Shown here one piece after another: positions 1-8,106 of a DNA stretch of 20,927 bases. Numbering within the stretch: position 1 is the stretch's first letter; the number at the start of each line of letters is the position of its first letter. The position numbers and the translations under genes are program-made. The notes beneath the pieces were generated by a model. It saw nothing but the letters and a program-made list of their open reading frames with translations. It had not been told where the DNA came from and made no database searches. Source of the stretch: CAYUIS01 sp964444825 (lineage in GTDB: Bacteria > Chloroflexota > Anaerolineae > B4-G1). Location of the stretch: NCBI GenBank assembly GCA_964444825.1, contig CAYUIS010000089.1, forward strand, positions 1 to 20,927, given 5' to 3'.

Positions 1-639
1 AACATACCCATTTCTGAGCAGGAGATACGCGCCCTCCACGTTGGTGACAGCGTGCGTCTAAACGGCGTGATGAGCACGGGGCGCGATGCGGCCCACAAGT
101 ACCTGATCGAGACCTTTGTTCATCCTTTGGCTGCGGACGTTCCCTCCGCCCTCGCTGAGGTGCCCGAGAGCGAGCGACCGCTCTACAAAGAGCTCCAGTC
201 GATCCTCCGTGAAGGCGTGATTTATCACTGCGGACCGGTAGTTCGCCAGCGCGACGATGGGCATTGGGAATTCGTCGCTGCAGGCCCGACCACTTCCATC
301 CGCGAGGAGCCTTACCAGGCCGACGTCATTGCCCATTTTGGCATGCGTGGCGTGATTGGCAAGGGCGGCATGGGGCCTGGTACGCTGCGGGCTTGTCAAG
401 AGCATGGCGCCGTCTACTTCCATGCCATCGGTGGAGCGGCCTCTCTTATCGCCGACTCGGTCAAAGAGGTGGTGGCAGTTCACAAGAAGGATGAATTTGG
501 TGTGCCGGAGGCGTTCTGGGTCATCCGGGTCGAGGGTTTTCCGGTGATCGTCACGATGGATGGCCACGGGCGCAGCATCCACGAGGAGACGGAGGCTGCT
601 TCCAGGGCAGTGTTGGAGCGTCTGGTCTACGAGGAATAA
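1..639 (+). CDS. fumB: Fumarate hydratase class I, beta subunit (C-terminal domain protein), 5' partial
   Basis: The frame is open from base 1, reading NIPISEQEIRALHVGD before the first internal GTG at 52, so the true start lies just upstream of the window; about 212 residues are visible, close to full length for this subunit family. Seen: GTMSTGRDAAHK-like N-terminal segment (here GVMSTGRDAAHK), a CGPVV segment, GKGGMGPGT and a YFHAIGGAASL segment. These are typical of the beta subunit or C-terminal half of the iron-sulfur fumarase/tartrate dehydratase family, which interconverts fumarate and malate in the cytosol. The alpha subunit, which carries the [4Fe-4S] ligands, would be expected immediately upstream. 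The gene sits 35 bp before korD, which fits a TCA-cycle or reductive TCA role better than tartrate use; substrate specificity cannot be read from the sequence. Confidence 0.9.
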   Translation, partial: NIPISEQEIRALHVGDSVRLNGVMSTGRDAAHKYLIETFVHPLAADVPSALAEVPESERPLYKELQSILREGVIYHCGPVVRQRDDGHWEFVAAGPTTSIREEPYQADVIAHFGMRGVIGKGGMGPGTLRACQEHGAVYFHAIGGAASLIADSVKEVVAVHKKDEFGVPEAFWVIRVEGFPVIVTMDGHGRSIHEETEAASRAVLERLVYEE

Positions 640-674
640 GTCCGTCATACCGAAAGAGAATGGGGAGGCCCATA

Positions 675-950
675 GTGAAGTTCTGGAGAGAACCTCTAGA
701 TCTCAAAGACATCCGCGTGCCGCACGGTGTGATTCACGTGCTGGTCGAGCGGTGCAAGGGCTGTGGCTGGTGTGTCGAGTTCTGTCCTCGCCAGGTGCTG
801 GAAGTCTCGGATCACATCAATTCCAAAGGCTACCATCCTCCCAAAGCAACTCGACACGATGCCTGCGTCAGTTGTGGCCTGTGCGAGTTGCTCTGTCCCG
901 AGTTTGCCATTTACGTTGAGGAGACGGAAGGCGAGGTGGTGTTTCTATGA
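675..950 (+). CDS. korD: 2-oxoglutarate:ferredoxin oxidoreductase, delta (ferredoxin-like) subunit
   Basis: A 91-residue 2x[4Fe-4S] ferredoxin. Cluster ligands are visible as C27-C30-C33-C37-P and C64-C67-C70-C74-P. It carries electrons between the oxidoreductase core and external ferredoxin. I prefer the GTG at 675: GGGGAGG at 662-668 lies 6 nt upstream, whereas an in-frame ATG at 660 has only a weak purine run before it and would place the good ribosome site inside the gene. The product is 91 residues from GTG and 96 from ATG. The stop overlaps the korA start by 4 bp (ATGA), implying translational coupling. Order D-A-B-C is that of Kor/Vor-type enzymes. Confidence 0.9.
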   Translation: MKFWREPLDLKDIRVPHGVIHVLVERCKGCGWCVEFCPRQVLEVSDHINSKGYHPPKATRHDACVSCGLCELLCPEFAIYVEETEGEVVFL

Positions 951-2164
951 CCAAGGTAAGTGGTAGCACGGGCCACGACGGAGTGTTGAGCGGCGAGTTC
1001 TTTATGCTGGGTGACATTGCATGTGCCGAGGGGGGGATCTGCGCTGGCTGTCGTTTCTTTGGCGGCTACCCCATCACGCCGGCCACCGAGGTCGCGCAGC
1101 GTATGAGCGAGCGTCTGCCCCTCGTGGAGGGAATGTACATTCAGATGGAGGACGAACTGGCCTCTATGAATGCCGTGTTGGGCGCTTCCTGGGCTGGCGT
1201 GAAGGCGATGACGGCCACCAGCGGTCCGGGCTTCTCGCTGATGATGGAGAACCTGGGTCTGGGGATTATGTTGGAGACCCCCTGCGTGTTGGTCAACGTC
1301 CAGCGGGGCGGCCCCTCCACTGGCTTGCCGACGCTGGTAGGCCAGGGGGACATGATGCAGGCCCGCTTTGGTTCCCACGGTGACTATTCGATTATCGCAC
1401 TGGCGCCCTCGTCACCCCAGGAGTTGTTCGACCTCACCATTCACGCCTTTAACCTGTCCGAGATCTACCGCACGCCGGTGCTGGTGATGACCGACGCTGA
1501 GGTGGGGCATATGACTGAGAAGGTCGTCATCCCGCCGCCCGAGGAGATCGAGCTGGCAGAACGACGCAAACCGACGGTGCCCCCCGAAGAATATTTGCCC
1601 TATCACGTCGAGCCCGGCGAACTGGTGCCCCCGATGGCAGTTGCCGGTGAGGGCTACCGCATCCACACCACCGGCCTCACCCACGACGAGCGTGGCTACC
1701 CGGCCACGGGTGACGATAGCGCCCAATGGCCGTTGGTCCAGCGGCTCATCGACAAGATCGAGAAGAACAAGGCCGACATCATTATGCTGGAAGAGGATCG
1801 ACTGGACGACGCGCAGGTGGCCGTTGTCTCCTACGGCATCGCCGCCCGCACCTCTTTCTGGCCCGTGCAAATGGCCCGGGAAGAGGGCATCCGTGTGGGG
1901 ATGTTGAGGCTGGTCACCGTCTGGCCCTTCCCCGATGAGCAGATCCGAGACCTGGCTGGTCGGGTGGACGGTATTGTAGTGCCAGAGATCAATATGGGGC
2001 AGATTGTGCGCGAGGTGGAGCGCTGTTCAGCCGGCCAGACGCAGGTGCTATCGGTGCCACATCCAGGGGGCGGCATCCACGATCCACAGGTGGTGTTGGA
2101 GACGATCCGCAGGGCGGCTGGACGCCAGTTTGTCTCGGGCGGACCCGAACGAGGTGAGGAGTGA
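947..2164 (+). CDS. korA: 2-oxoglutarate:ferredoxin oxidoreductase, alpha subunit
   Basis: 405 residues. Near the N-terminus the segment CRFFGGYPITPATEVAQRM is the typical start of the KorA/PorA pyrimidine-binding domain; the middle contains TSGPGFSLMMENLG and a glycine-rich LVNVQRGGPSTGLPT segment, and the C-terminal third holds the transketolase-like domain II (VVSYGIAARTS, LVTVWPFPDEQI). With KorB it forms the thiamine-diphosphate active site that oxidatively decarboxylates a 2-oxoacid with CoA and reduces ferredoxin, or runs in reverse for CO2 fixation. Start ATG 947 overlaps the korD stop and the gene ends in a GTGA overlap with korB. Substrate is inferred as 2-oxoglutarate from gene order and the neighbouring fumarase; a branched-chain 2-oxoacid enzyme (Vor) is the main alternative. 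Confidence 0.9.
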   Translation: MTKVSGSTGHDGVLSGEFFMLGDIACAEGGICAGCRFFGGYPITPATEVAQRMSERLPLVEGMYIQMEDELASMNAVLGASWAGVKAMTATSGPGFSLMMENLGLGIMLETPCVLVNVQRGGPSTGLPTLVGQGDMMQARFGSHGDYSIIALAPSSPQELFDLTIHAFNLSEIYRTPVLVMTDAEVGHMTEKVVIPPPEEIELAERRKPTVPPEEYLPYHVEPGELVPPMAVAGEGYRIHTTGLTHDERGYPATGDDSAQWPLVQRLIDKIEKNKADIIMLEEDRLDDAQVAVVSYGIAARTSFWPVQMAREEGIRVGMLRLVTVWPFPDEQIRDLAGRVDGIVVPEINMGQIVREVERCSAGQTQVLSVPHPGGGIHDPQVVLETIRRAAGRQFVSGGPERGEE

Positions 2165-3069
2165 GTATGGGCTTCAAGACGGACAGTTATCGAGTGGACA
2201 AGTCGCTTGAGCAGCACGTAGAGGCCGAAGGGCTGATTGAAGAGATCCACGGGCACCATCCGATGGATGATCTCCTGCGCACCGACCGCCTGCCGCACAT
2301 TTGGTGTCCGGGGTGTGGGTTGGGCACGGCCCTGACCTGTTTTCTGAGTGCCTTGCGTAAGTCCGACCTCGACCTGGATAAGGTGTCGGTCGTTTCGGGC
2401 ATTGGCTGCACCGGGCGTGTGGCCGGATACGTGCGGCTGGACTCGTTCCATACCACCCACGGGCGCCCGATTCCCTTTGCCACCGGGCTCAAACTGGGGA
2501 ATCCAGAGCTAAAGGTAGTCGTGTTCTCCGGTGATGGTGACCTGGTGACCATCGGCGGCAACCACTTTATCCACGCCGCTCGGCGCAACATGGATATCAC
2601 CGTTATCTGTGTCAACAACTTTAACTATGGTATGACGGGCGGGCAAGCCGGGGCGACGACGCCCATTGGCAGCATCACCACCACATCCCCCTATGGTAAC
2701 TATGAGTACCCCTTTAACGTCTCAGCGTTGGCCGCGGCCAGTGGGGCTGTGTACGTAGCGCGTTGGACCGTGCTCCATGCCCGGCGGCTGGAGCGGGCGA
2801 TCGCCGAGGCCTTGCTCAAGCCGGGATTCAGCCTGGTCGAGGTGATTTCGCCCTGTCCCACCGGCTTTGGCCGCCGGCACAAGCAGCGCGAGGGATTGGA
2901 TACGATGCGCTTCTACCACGAGCACGGTATCATTCGTCACGGTGCTGACCCCCGCGAGACCGACATTGGACTGACAGGGGCGTTGGTCGAGGGCAAATTC
3001 GTGGATGATGACAAGCCGACCTTTCTAGAACAGCGCACTCGGCGTTTGGAGCATGTGTTGGGCCGATAG
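2161..3069 (+). CDS. korB: 2-oxoglutarate:ferredoxin oxidoreductase, beta subunit (ThDP-binding)
   Basis: 302 residues from GTG 2161. WCPGCG (C49, C52) and SGIGCTGR give cysteines expected to bind the [4Fe-4S] cluster, with a further Cys in SPCPTGFGRR near residue 240. The thiamine-diphosphate/Mg motif is clear: SGDGDLVTIGG, about 25 residues, then NNFNYGMTGGQ. It is the catalytic partner of KorA. An in-frame ATG at 2167 is also well placed, with AGGAG at 2157-2161 five bases upstream, so the real protein may begin two codons later; the GTG 2161 start gives the usual 4-bp overlap with korA. The C-terminal 30 residues are variable and not diagnostic. Confidence 0.92.
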   Translation: MSMGFKTDSYRVDKSLEQHVEAEGLIEEIHGHHPMDDLLRTDRLPHIWCPGCGLGTALTCFLSALRKSDLDLDKVSVVSGIGCTGRVAGYVRLDSFHTTHGRPIPFATGLKLGNPELKVVVFSGDGDLVTIGGNHFIHAARRNMDITVICVNNFNYGMTGGQAGATTPIGSITTTSPYGNYEYPFNVSALAAASGAVYVARWTVLHARRLERAIAEALLKPGFSLVEVISPCPTGFGRRHKQREGLDTMRFYHEHGIIRHGADPRETDIGLTGALVEGKFVDDDKPTFLEQRTRRLEHVLGR

Positions 3070-3079
3070 GAGGGCGCGA

Positions 3080-3658
3080 GTGAATCGTCTGGAGATACGA
3101 CTATCTGGCTTTGGCGGACAGGGGATCGTTCGCAGCGGAGAGATCATCGGCAAGGCGGCTGTTCTGTACGATGGCCGCTTCGCCACCTTTACGCAGAGCT
3201 ATGGGCCCGAGTCGCGCGGCGGCGCTAGTGCGGCCCAGGTGGCTATCGCTGACGACCCGGTGGAGTTGAGCTATCCTCACGTCATCGATCCATCGATCCT
3301 GGTGCTCATGTCCCAGGGAGCCTACAACAAGTACGCCGCAGACTTTCGTAAAGGTGGCCTGCTCATTGTGGACGAGGATCTGGTGGAGCTTGACGAAGCG
3401 TCCGCCGCTGACTGGGAGGTGCTCAAGATACCGGCCACGCGCCTGGCCGAGGAGTTGGGTCGTCGTATTGTCGCCAACGTGGTGATGCTGGGTTTCCTCG
3501 TCGCCGTGACCGACATTGTCTCGCCGCAAGCCCTCCGGCAGGCGGTCCTTGACTCGGTGCCCAAGGGCACTGAAGCGCTGAACGAGCAGGCGTTTGAGAA
3601 GGGGTTCCAGTACGGACGGGACTTGGGTGGTGATACGCAGGACGTTGTTGGGGAGTGA
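3080..3658 (+). CDS. korC: 2-oxoglutarate:ferredoxin oxidoreductase, gamma subunit
   Basis: 192 residues beginning VNRLEIRLSGFGGQG, the hallmark start of the gamma (POR/KOR catalytic-domain III) subunit, followed by FTQSYGPESRGG, also highly typical. I chose GTG 3080 because AGGAGGG at 3068-3074 lies 5 nt upstream and the family motif begins a few residues in. The open frame extends back to an ATG at 3053 inside korB, which would add nine residues unlike the family. The gene completes a korDABC operon; 63 bp separate it from the first hdrA, with no terminator-like hairpin, so transcription probably continues into the Hdr genes. Confidence 0.9.
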   Translation: MNRLEIRLSGFGGQGIVRSGEIIGKAAVLYDGRFATFTQSYGPESRGGASAAQVAIADDPVELSYPHVIDPSILVLMSQGAYNKYAADFRKGGLLIVDEDLVELDEASAADWEVLKIPATRLAEELGRRIVANVVMLGFLVAVTDIVSPQALRQAVLDSVPKGTEALNEQAFEKGFQYGRDLGGDTQDVVGE

Positions 3659-3721
3659 AATGCCACGCCTCATCCGCGGTGATGCGATTCTTCGGTTGAG
3701 CTTGGCGAGGGAGCGGGTCGG

Positions 3722-5014
3722 ATGAAAAGCGTGCTAGTCATCGGTGGCGGCATCGCTGGTATCCAGGCGTCGTTGGACCTGGCCGAGATGGGCATTCGCG
3801 TCCACCTGGTGGAAAAGAGCCCCAGCATTGGTGGCCGCATGGCCCAACTGGACAAGACCTTTCCCACCAACGATTGCTCCACCTGTATTCTCTCGCCCAA
3901 GATGGTTGAATGTGCTCGGCATCCCAACATCACCATCTACACGCTGTCAGAGTTACAGGCCGTGAGTGGTGAGGCTGGTGACTTTACGGTGAAGGTGCTC
4001 AAGCGGCCCCGCTACGTGGACGAGACCGCTTGCACTGCCTGCGGTGACTGCGCCAAGGTCTGCCCTGTGGTCAAGCTTGATGAGTTTCAGATGGGGCTAT
4101 CCACCCGCCGGGCGATCTACATCCCGTTCCCCCAAGCGATCCCCCAGGCCTACTTGAGCCACCCCGATGACTGCCTGGGCAAGGATCCTATCGTCTGTGG
4201 GCGGTGCATCGAGGTGTGCCAGAAAGGGTGCATTGATTTCGATATGCAGGATCAGGTGCTCGATCTGCCGGTGGGGGCCATCGTTCTGGCTGTCGGCATG
4301 GAGACCTTTGACCCGGTGGCGCTGACCGAGTATGGGTATACCCGCTTCGAGAACGTGATCACCGGCCTGGAGTTCGAGCGCCTTGTCTGCGCCAGTGGTC
4401 CCTCGGGTGGGCACCTCATTCGTCTTACCGATCGCAGGGAGCCTCGGACCATCGGCTTTATCCAATGCGTTGGCTCCCGCAACCTCAAGTACCAGCGATT
4501 CTGCTCCTCGGTGTGCTGCATGCACGCGACCAAGGAGGCTGTCCTGGCCCGAGAGCATATCCCCGATGTCAAATCCTTCATCTTTTACACCGATCTTCGC
4601 GCCTCAGGTAAGGGTTTCCGCGAGTACATCGATCGCGCCCAGCGTGAGTACGGTGTGGAATACATCCGCAGCCGCGTGGCCCAGATCGAGGAGGACGAAG
4701 ACGGCAGGTTGCTGTTTCACTATGAGGACGAGGCCACGTCGCGGCCTCAGCAGATGGCGGTGGACCTGGCTGTGCTGGCCACCAGCCTCATCCCTGGTCC
4801 CGGCGTGCTCGCTTTGTCCGACGTTCTCGATCTTGAGCTGGACGAGTATGGCTTTTTCCGCACCAATCCCTTTTCGCCTACCGATACGACGCGCGAGGGG
4901 GTGTTCACCTGCGGGTGCTGCCGTGGCCCGGCCGACATCCCCCAGTCTGTGGCCCAGGCCAGCGGAGCGGCGGCCCGTGCGGCGCAATACGTGATGGAGA
5001 TGGATGTTCTCTAG
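3722..5014 (+). CDS. Short HdrA-like flavoprotein with inserted ferredoxin domain (copy 1)
   Basis: 430 residues. Starts directly with the FAD dinucleotide-binding fold (VIGGGIAGIQ, GGG at 8-10), then DCSTC (C52, C55) and ILSPKM. The inserted 2x[4Fe-4S] domain has C104-C107-C110-C114 and C151/C159-C162-C166, with an extra C170. QCVGSR then FCSSVCC follows, an HdrA signature probably binding another cluster. It lacks both the ~145-residue N-terminal domain and the C-terminal ferredoxin of full HdrA, and its length recalls QmoA of sulfate reducers. HdrA proteins are the flavin electron-splitting subunits of cytosolic heterodisulfide reductases. ATG 3722 is the only good start, because an in-frame TGA lies at 3680-3682. 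The next gene is a close tandem paralogue. Confidence 0.88.
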   Translation: MKSVLVIGGGIAGIQASLDLAEMGIRVHLVEKSPSIGGRMAQLDKTFPTNDCSTCILSPKMVECARHPNITIYTLSELQAVSGEAGDFTVKVLKRPRYVDETACTACGDCAKVCPVVKLDEFQMGLSTRRAIYIPFPQAIPQAYLSHPDDCLGKDPIVCGRCIEVCQKGCIDFDMQDQVLDLPVGAIVLAVGMETFDPVALTEYGYTRFENVITGLEFERLVCASGPSGGHLIRLTDRREPRTIGFIQCVGSRNLKYQRFCSSVCCMHATKEAVLAREHIPDVKSFIFYTDLRASGKGFREYIDRAQREYGVEYIRSRVAQIEEDEDGRLLFHYEDEATSRPQQMAVDLAVLATSLIPGPGVLALSDVLDLELDEYGFFRTNPFSPTDTTREGVFTCGCCRGPADIPQSVAQASGAAARAAQYVMEMDVL

Positions 5015-5017
5015 CCA

Positions 5018-5038
5018 GGGCGAGCACAGGGCTCGCCC
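5018..5038. repeat. Short palindromic repeat between the two short hdrA genes
   Basis: GGGCGAGC (5018-5025) and GCTCGCCC (5031-5038) form a perfect 8-bp stem with loop ACAGG. It starts three bases after the stop of copy 1, and the following bases CCTACA resemble the flanks of small dispersed palindromes that I recall from Chloroflexota and other genomes (inference). No T-run follows, so it is a poor intrinsic terminator; it may stabilise mRNA ends or be a REP-like insertion. Confidence 0.6.
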
Positions 5039-5069
5039 CTACACCCTCCTTGCTGAGAGGCAATTCCTG

Positions 5070-6353
5070 ATGAGAGAAGTACTGGTCATTGGAGGTGGCA
5101 TCGCCGGAATCCAGGCGGCTCTCGATCTGGCTGACATGGGTATGGTTGTTCATTTGGTAGAGCGCTTGCCCAGCATCGGCGGGCGGATGGCCCAACTGGA
5201 CAAGACTTTTCCCACCAACGACTGCTCCACCTGCATTCTCTCACCCAAGATGAATGATTGCGCCCGGCATCCCAATATCGTGCTCCATACCTATGCCCAG
5301 GTCACGGCCCTCGAGGGCTCCGCCGGCGACTTTGCCGCCACCGTCCTTCAGCGTCCCCGCTACGTCGACGAGACGAGGTGTACTGGTTGCGGTGAGTGCG
5401 TTGAAAAGTGCCCCACCAGTGTGCCCGATGCCTTTGATATGGGATTGCGTGAGCGGAAAGCCATCTACCTCTATTTCCCCCAGGCTATTCCCCAGGTGAT
5501 GACCATCGACCCCGATCACTGTATCCGTCTCCAGCGCGGCAAGTGTGGCGTGTGCGCCAAGACTTGCCAGGCAGAGGCCATTGACTTTGAGCAGACGGAG
5601 CGGGAACTCAGACTGGACGTGGGTGCTGTCGTCCTCGCCACCGGGTTCGACTTCTTCGACCCTCGAGGACTGACCCAGTTTGGCTACGAGCAGTGCCCCA
5701 ATGTCATCACCGCGCTGGAGTACGAGCGTCTCATCAGCGCTTCCGGCCCGACCGGGGGGCACCTGCTGCGGCTATCCGACGGCCAGCCGGTGCGGCGGAT
5801 TGGGTTCATCCAGTGTGTCGGCTCCCGGGATGTGCGGCATCAGGTCTTTTGCTCGTCCGTCTGCTGTATGCATTCCAGCAAGCAGGCGGTGCTGGCCGCG
5901 GAACACGATTCTGAGGCTGAGTCCTACATATTCTATGCCGATTTCCGCGCCTCGGGCAAGGGCTTCCGCGAGTACGTGGCCCGAGCGGAGCGCGAGTACG
6001 GCGTGCGCTACGTCCGCAGCCGGGTGGCGCGTGTCACCGAGGATCAGGCCAACAACCCGGTCATCCACTATGAGGATGCGGATACGTCCCGCCCCGCTCG
6101 GATGACGGTCGACTTGGCGGTGCTGGCGACCAGCCTGATCCCTCGCCCCGCTACGGCAGAGTTGGCGCAGATACTGGGAATAGACCTGGATAGGTATGGC
6201 TTTGTCAGGACAGAGCCGTTGACGCCGGTGGATACCACACGAGCGGGTGTCTTTGTCGCTGGCTGCTGCCGTGGCCCCTTTGACATCCCCGAATCGGTCG
6301 TGCAGGCCAGCGCCGCGGCGGCGCGGGCGGCGGGTGTTGTGGCGAACAGGTGA
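5070..6353 (+). CDS. Short HdrA-like flavoprotein with inserted ferredoxin domain (copy 2)
   Basis: 427 residues from ATG 5070 (GAGAGG at 5055-5060). The frame is open back to 5004, but the added residues would translate the palindromic spacer, and the start chosen aligns exactly with copy 1 (MREVLVIGGGIAG against MKSVLVIGGGIAG). Architecture matches copy 1: GGG at 8-10, DCSTC at 51-55, inserted ferredoxin with C104-C107-C110-C114 and C151/C159-C162-C166, then QCVGSR and FCSSVCC. Unlike copy 1, residue 170 is Ala and the segment after C114 differs (PTSVPDAF), so the second cluster surroundings may be tuned differently. It lacks N- and C-terminal HdrA domains. Copies 1 and 2 are plainly a tandem duplication that has diverged. 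Confidence 0.87.
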   Translation: MREVLVIGGGIAGIQAALDLADMGMVVHLVERLPSIGGRMAQLDKTFPTNDCSTCILSPKMNDCARHPNIVLHTYAQVTALEGSAGDFAATVLQRPRYVDETRCTGCGECVEKCPTSVPDAFDMGLRERKAIYLYFPQAIPQVMTIDPDHCIRLQRGKCGVCAKTCQAEAIDFEQTERELRLDVGAVVLATGFDFFDPRGLTQFGYEQCPNVITALEYERLISASGPTGGHLLRLSDGQPVRRIGFIQCVGSRDVRHQVFCSSVCCMHSSKQAVLAAEHDSEAESYIFYADFRASGKGFREYVARAEREYGVRYVRSRVARVTEDQANNPVIHYEDADTSRPARMTVDLAVLATSLIPRPATAELAQILGIDLDRYGFVRTEPLTPVDTTRAGVFVAGCCRGPFDIPESVVQASAAAARAAGVVANR

Positions 6354-6363
6354 GCGGAGGTCA

Positions 6364-8106
6364 ATGAGCGACCATCCGAGGATTGGTGTCTTTGTCTGTC
6401 ATTGCGGCTCCAACATCGCCGGCCACGTAGACGTAGAGGCGGTGGCCGACTATGCCTCGCGCCTGCCGGGTGTCGTCTCGGTGCAGCGTAATATGTACAC
6501 CTGCTCCGATGCCGGGCTGACCGAGATCAAGACGGCCATCGCCGATTCTGGGCTGGAGCGGGTGGTGGTCGCGGCCTGCACCCCGCGTACCCACGAGCCG
6601 CTGTTTCGGGAGGCCTGTCGCGAGGCGGGGCTGAACCCCTACCTGTTCGAGTTTGTCAATATCCGCGACCAGTGTTCCTGGGTCCATATGCGCGAGACCG
6701 AGGCGGCCACGCAAAAGGCCCAGGATCTGGTGAGTATGGGCGTGGCCAAAGCTCGCCTGCTGCAGCCGTTGGAGGAGCAGGAGGTGCCGGTCGAACCGGC
6801 GGCGTTGGTGATCGGTGGAGGCATGATCGGTATGACGGCGGCCCTCAACCTGGCTACCCGTGGCTTTGAGGTCAAGCTGGTGGAGCGTGAGCCGGAGCTG
6901 GGCGGGCTGCTGCTGCGCCTGGACAAGCTGTACCCTACCCAGGACGACGCGTTGCCCCTCGTGGCTTCCCGGGTCGCCGAGGTGCGGCGTAGCCCGCGCA
7001 TCGAGGTCTTTACCTCGTCGGCGCTCCACGAGGTGAAGGGTTTTGTCGGCAACTTTGAGATAGTCGTCAAGGATCACGAGGGCCGGCAGTCCAGCTTCAG
7101 AGTCGGTGCCATCATCGTCGCCACCGGGGCACGCGTGTTCGTGCCGCAAGGGATGCACGGCTACAATGGTCGACGCGTCATCACCCAATTGGAGCTGGAA
7201 GAACGTTTCAAGGAAAACGTGCCGCTCGATGTTGAGCGGGTGGTGATGATCCAGTGCGTCGGGGCGCGGGTTCCCGAACGGCCCTATTGCTCCCGCATCT
7301 GCTGCACCACGGCCATCAAGAATGCCCTCGAGATCAAGTCTCGCTACCCTGATACAGAGGTCTATATCCTCTATCGCGACACCGAGACGCAGGGTACCCG
7401 CTACGAGGCCTACTATACCCGCGGCCGCGAGGCAGGGATCCAGTTCATTCGCTACAGCCCGGAGCACCCGCCAGAGGTCTTCAAGGATCGGGTCGTCGTA
7501 TATGACGAGCTTCTGGGGGCAAAGCTGGCCATTCCCTGCAATCTGGTGGTGCTCTCCACGCCCTTGGTGTCCTCCGATGGCGCCCACGAGCTCGCCCAGA
7601 TGCTCAAGGTCCCCGTCGACGAGCACGGCTTTTTCCTGGAGGCCCACGTCAAGCTGCGGCCGCTCGACTTTGCCACTGACGGCATCTTTGTGGCCGGGAC
7701 GGCCCGCTGGCCCTCTCACCTGGAGGAGACCATCACCCAGGCCTATGGTGCTGCGGCGCGGGCGGCGACGATCCTCTCCAAGGATCACGTGACCTCTTCG
7801 GGGGTCGTGGCGCGGGTGGACGAGTACCTGTGCCGTGGGTGCGCGAGTTGCGTCGATGTGTGCGAGTTCGGCGCGCCCTCTTTGGTTGAGCTGTCGCGGG
7901 GATCTGGCGATCCCCTCGGAGCGATTTCGGTTCGAGTGGCCCGCGTCAACCCGGTGATGTGCAAGGGATGTGGCGCTTGTGCGTCGGTGTGTCCCACGGG
8001 GGCGATGACGGCCATGCACTTTACCGATGGCCAGGTGACAGCCATGGTTCGGGCGGCGCTCGGCGAGGTGATTCCCGTCCGGGCTGGAATGGAGGGCTCA
8101 TCTTGA
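6364..8106 (+). CDS. hdrA: HdrA-like protein lacking the inserted ferredoxin domain and the CxxC motif
   Basis: 580 residues from ATG 6364 (GGAGG at 6356-6360, a short 3-nt spacing). It has the full HdrA N-terminal domain (IGVFVCHCGSNIAG, YTCSDAG, NIRDQCSW), the FAD fold (GGGMIG near 151-156), QCVGAR (C298) with YCSRICC (C309, C313, C314), and a C-terminal 2x[4Fe-4S] ferredoxin starting at C490 and C533. Two canonical parts are missing: the inserted ferredoxin (the chain goes straight from FEIVVKD to VGAIIVATG) and the DCSxC motif, which reads YPTQDDALPL at 190-199. Its parts are therefore the complement of those in the two upstream short HdrA proteins. Frame is open back to 6247 inside copy 2, but the family start is at 6364. 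TTGA overlap with mvhD. Confidence 0.88.
   Translation: MSDHPRIGVFVCHCGSNIAGHVDVEAVADYASRLPGVVSVQRNMYTCSDAGLTEIKTAIADSGLERVVVAACTPRTHEPLFREACREAGLNPYLFEFVNIRDQCSWVHMRETEAATQKAQDLVSMGVAKARLLQPLEEQEVPVEPAALVIGGGMIGMTAALNLATRGFEVKLVEREPELGGLLLRLDKLYPTQDDALPLVASRVAEVRRSPRIEVFTSSALHEVKGFVGNFEIVVKDHEGRQSSFRVGAIIVATGARVFVPQGMHGYNGRRVITQLELEERFKENVPLDVERVVMIQCVGARVPERPYCSRICCTTAIKNALEIKSRYPDTEVYILYRDTETQGTRYEAYYTRGREAGIQFIRYSPEHPPEVFKDRVVVYDELLGAKLAIPCNLVVLSTPLVSSDGAHELAQMLKVPVDEHGFFLEAHVKLRPLDFATDGIFVAGTARWPSHLEETITQAYGAAARAATILSKDHVTSSGVVARVDEYLCRGCASCVDVCEFGAPSLVELSRGSGDPLGAISVRVARVNPVMCKGCGACASVCPTGAMTAMHFTDGQVTAMVRAALGEVIPVRAGMEGSS

Noticed and set aside
660..674. ATG 660 as the korD start
   Set aside because: The best ribosome site (662-668) lies after it and serves GTG 675.
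6361..8019. 552-codon open frame on the minus strand
   Set aside because: Shadow of the third hdrA gene; no recognisable motifs and no ribosome site.
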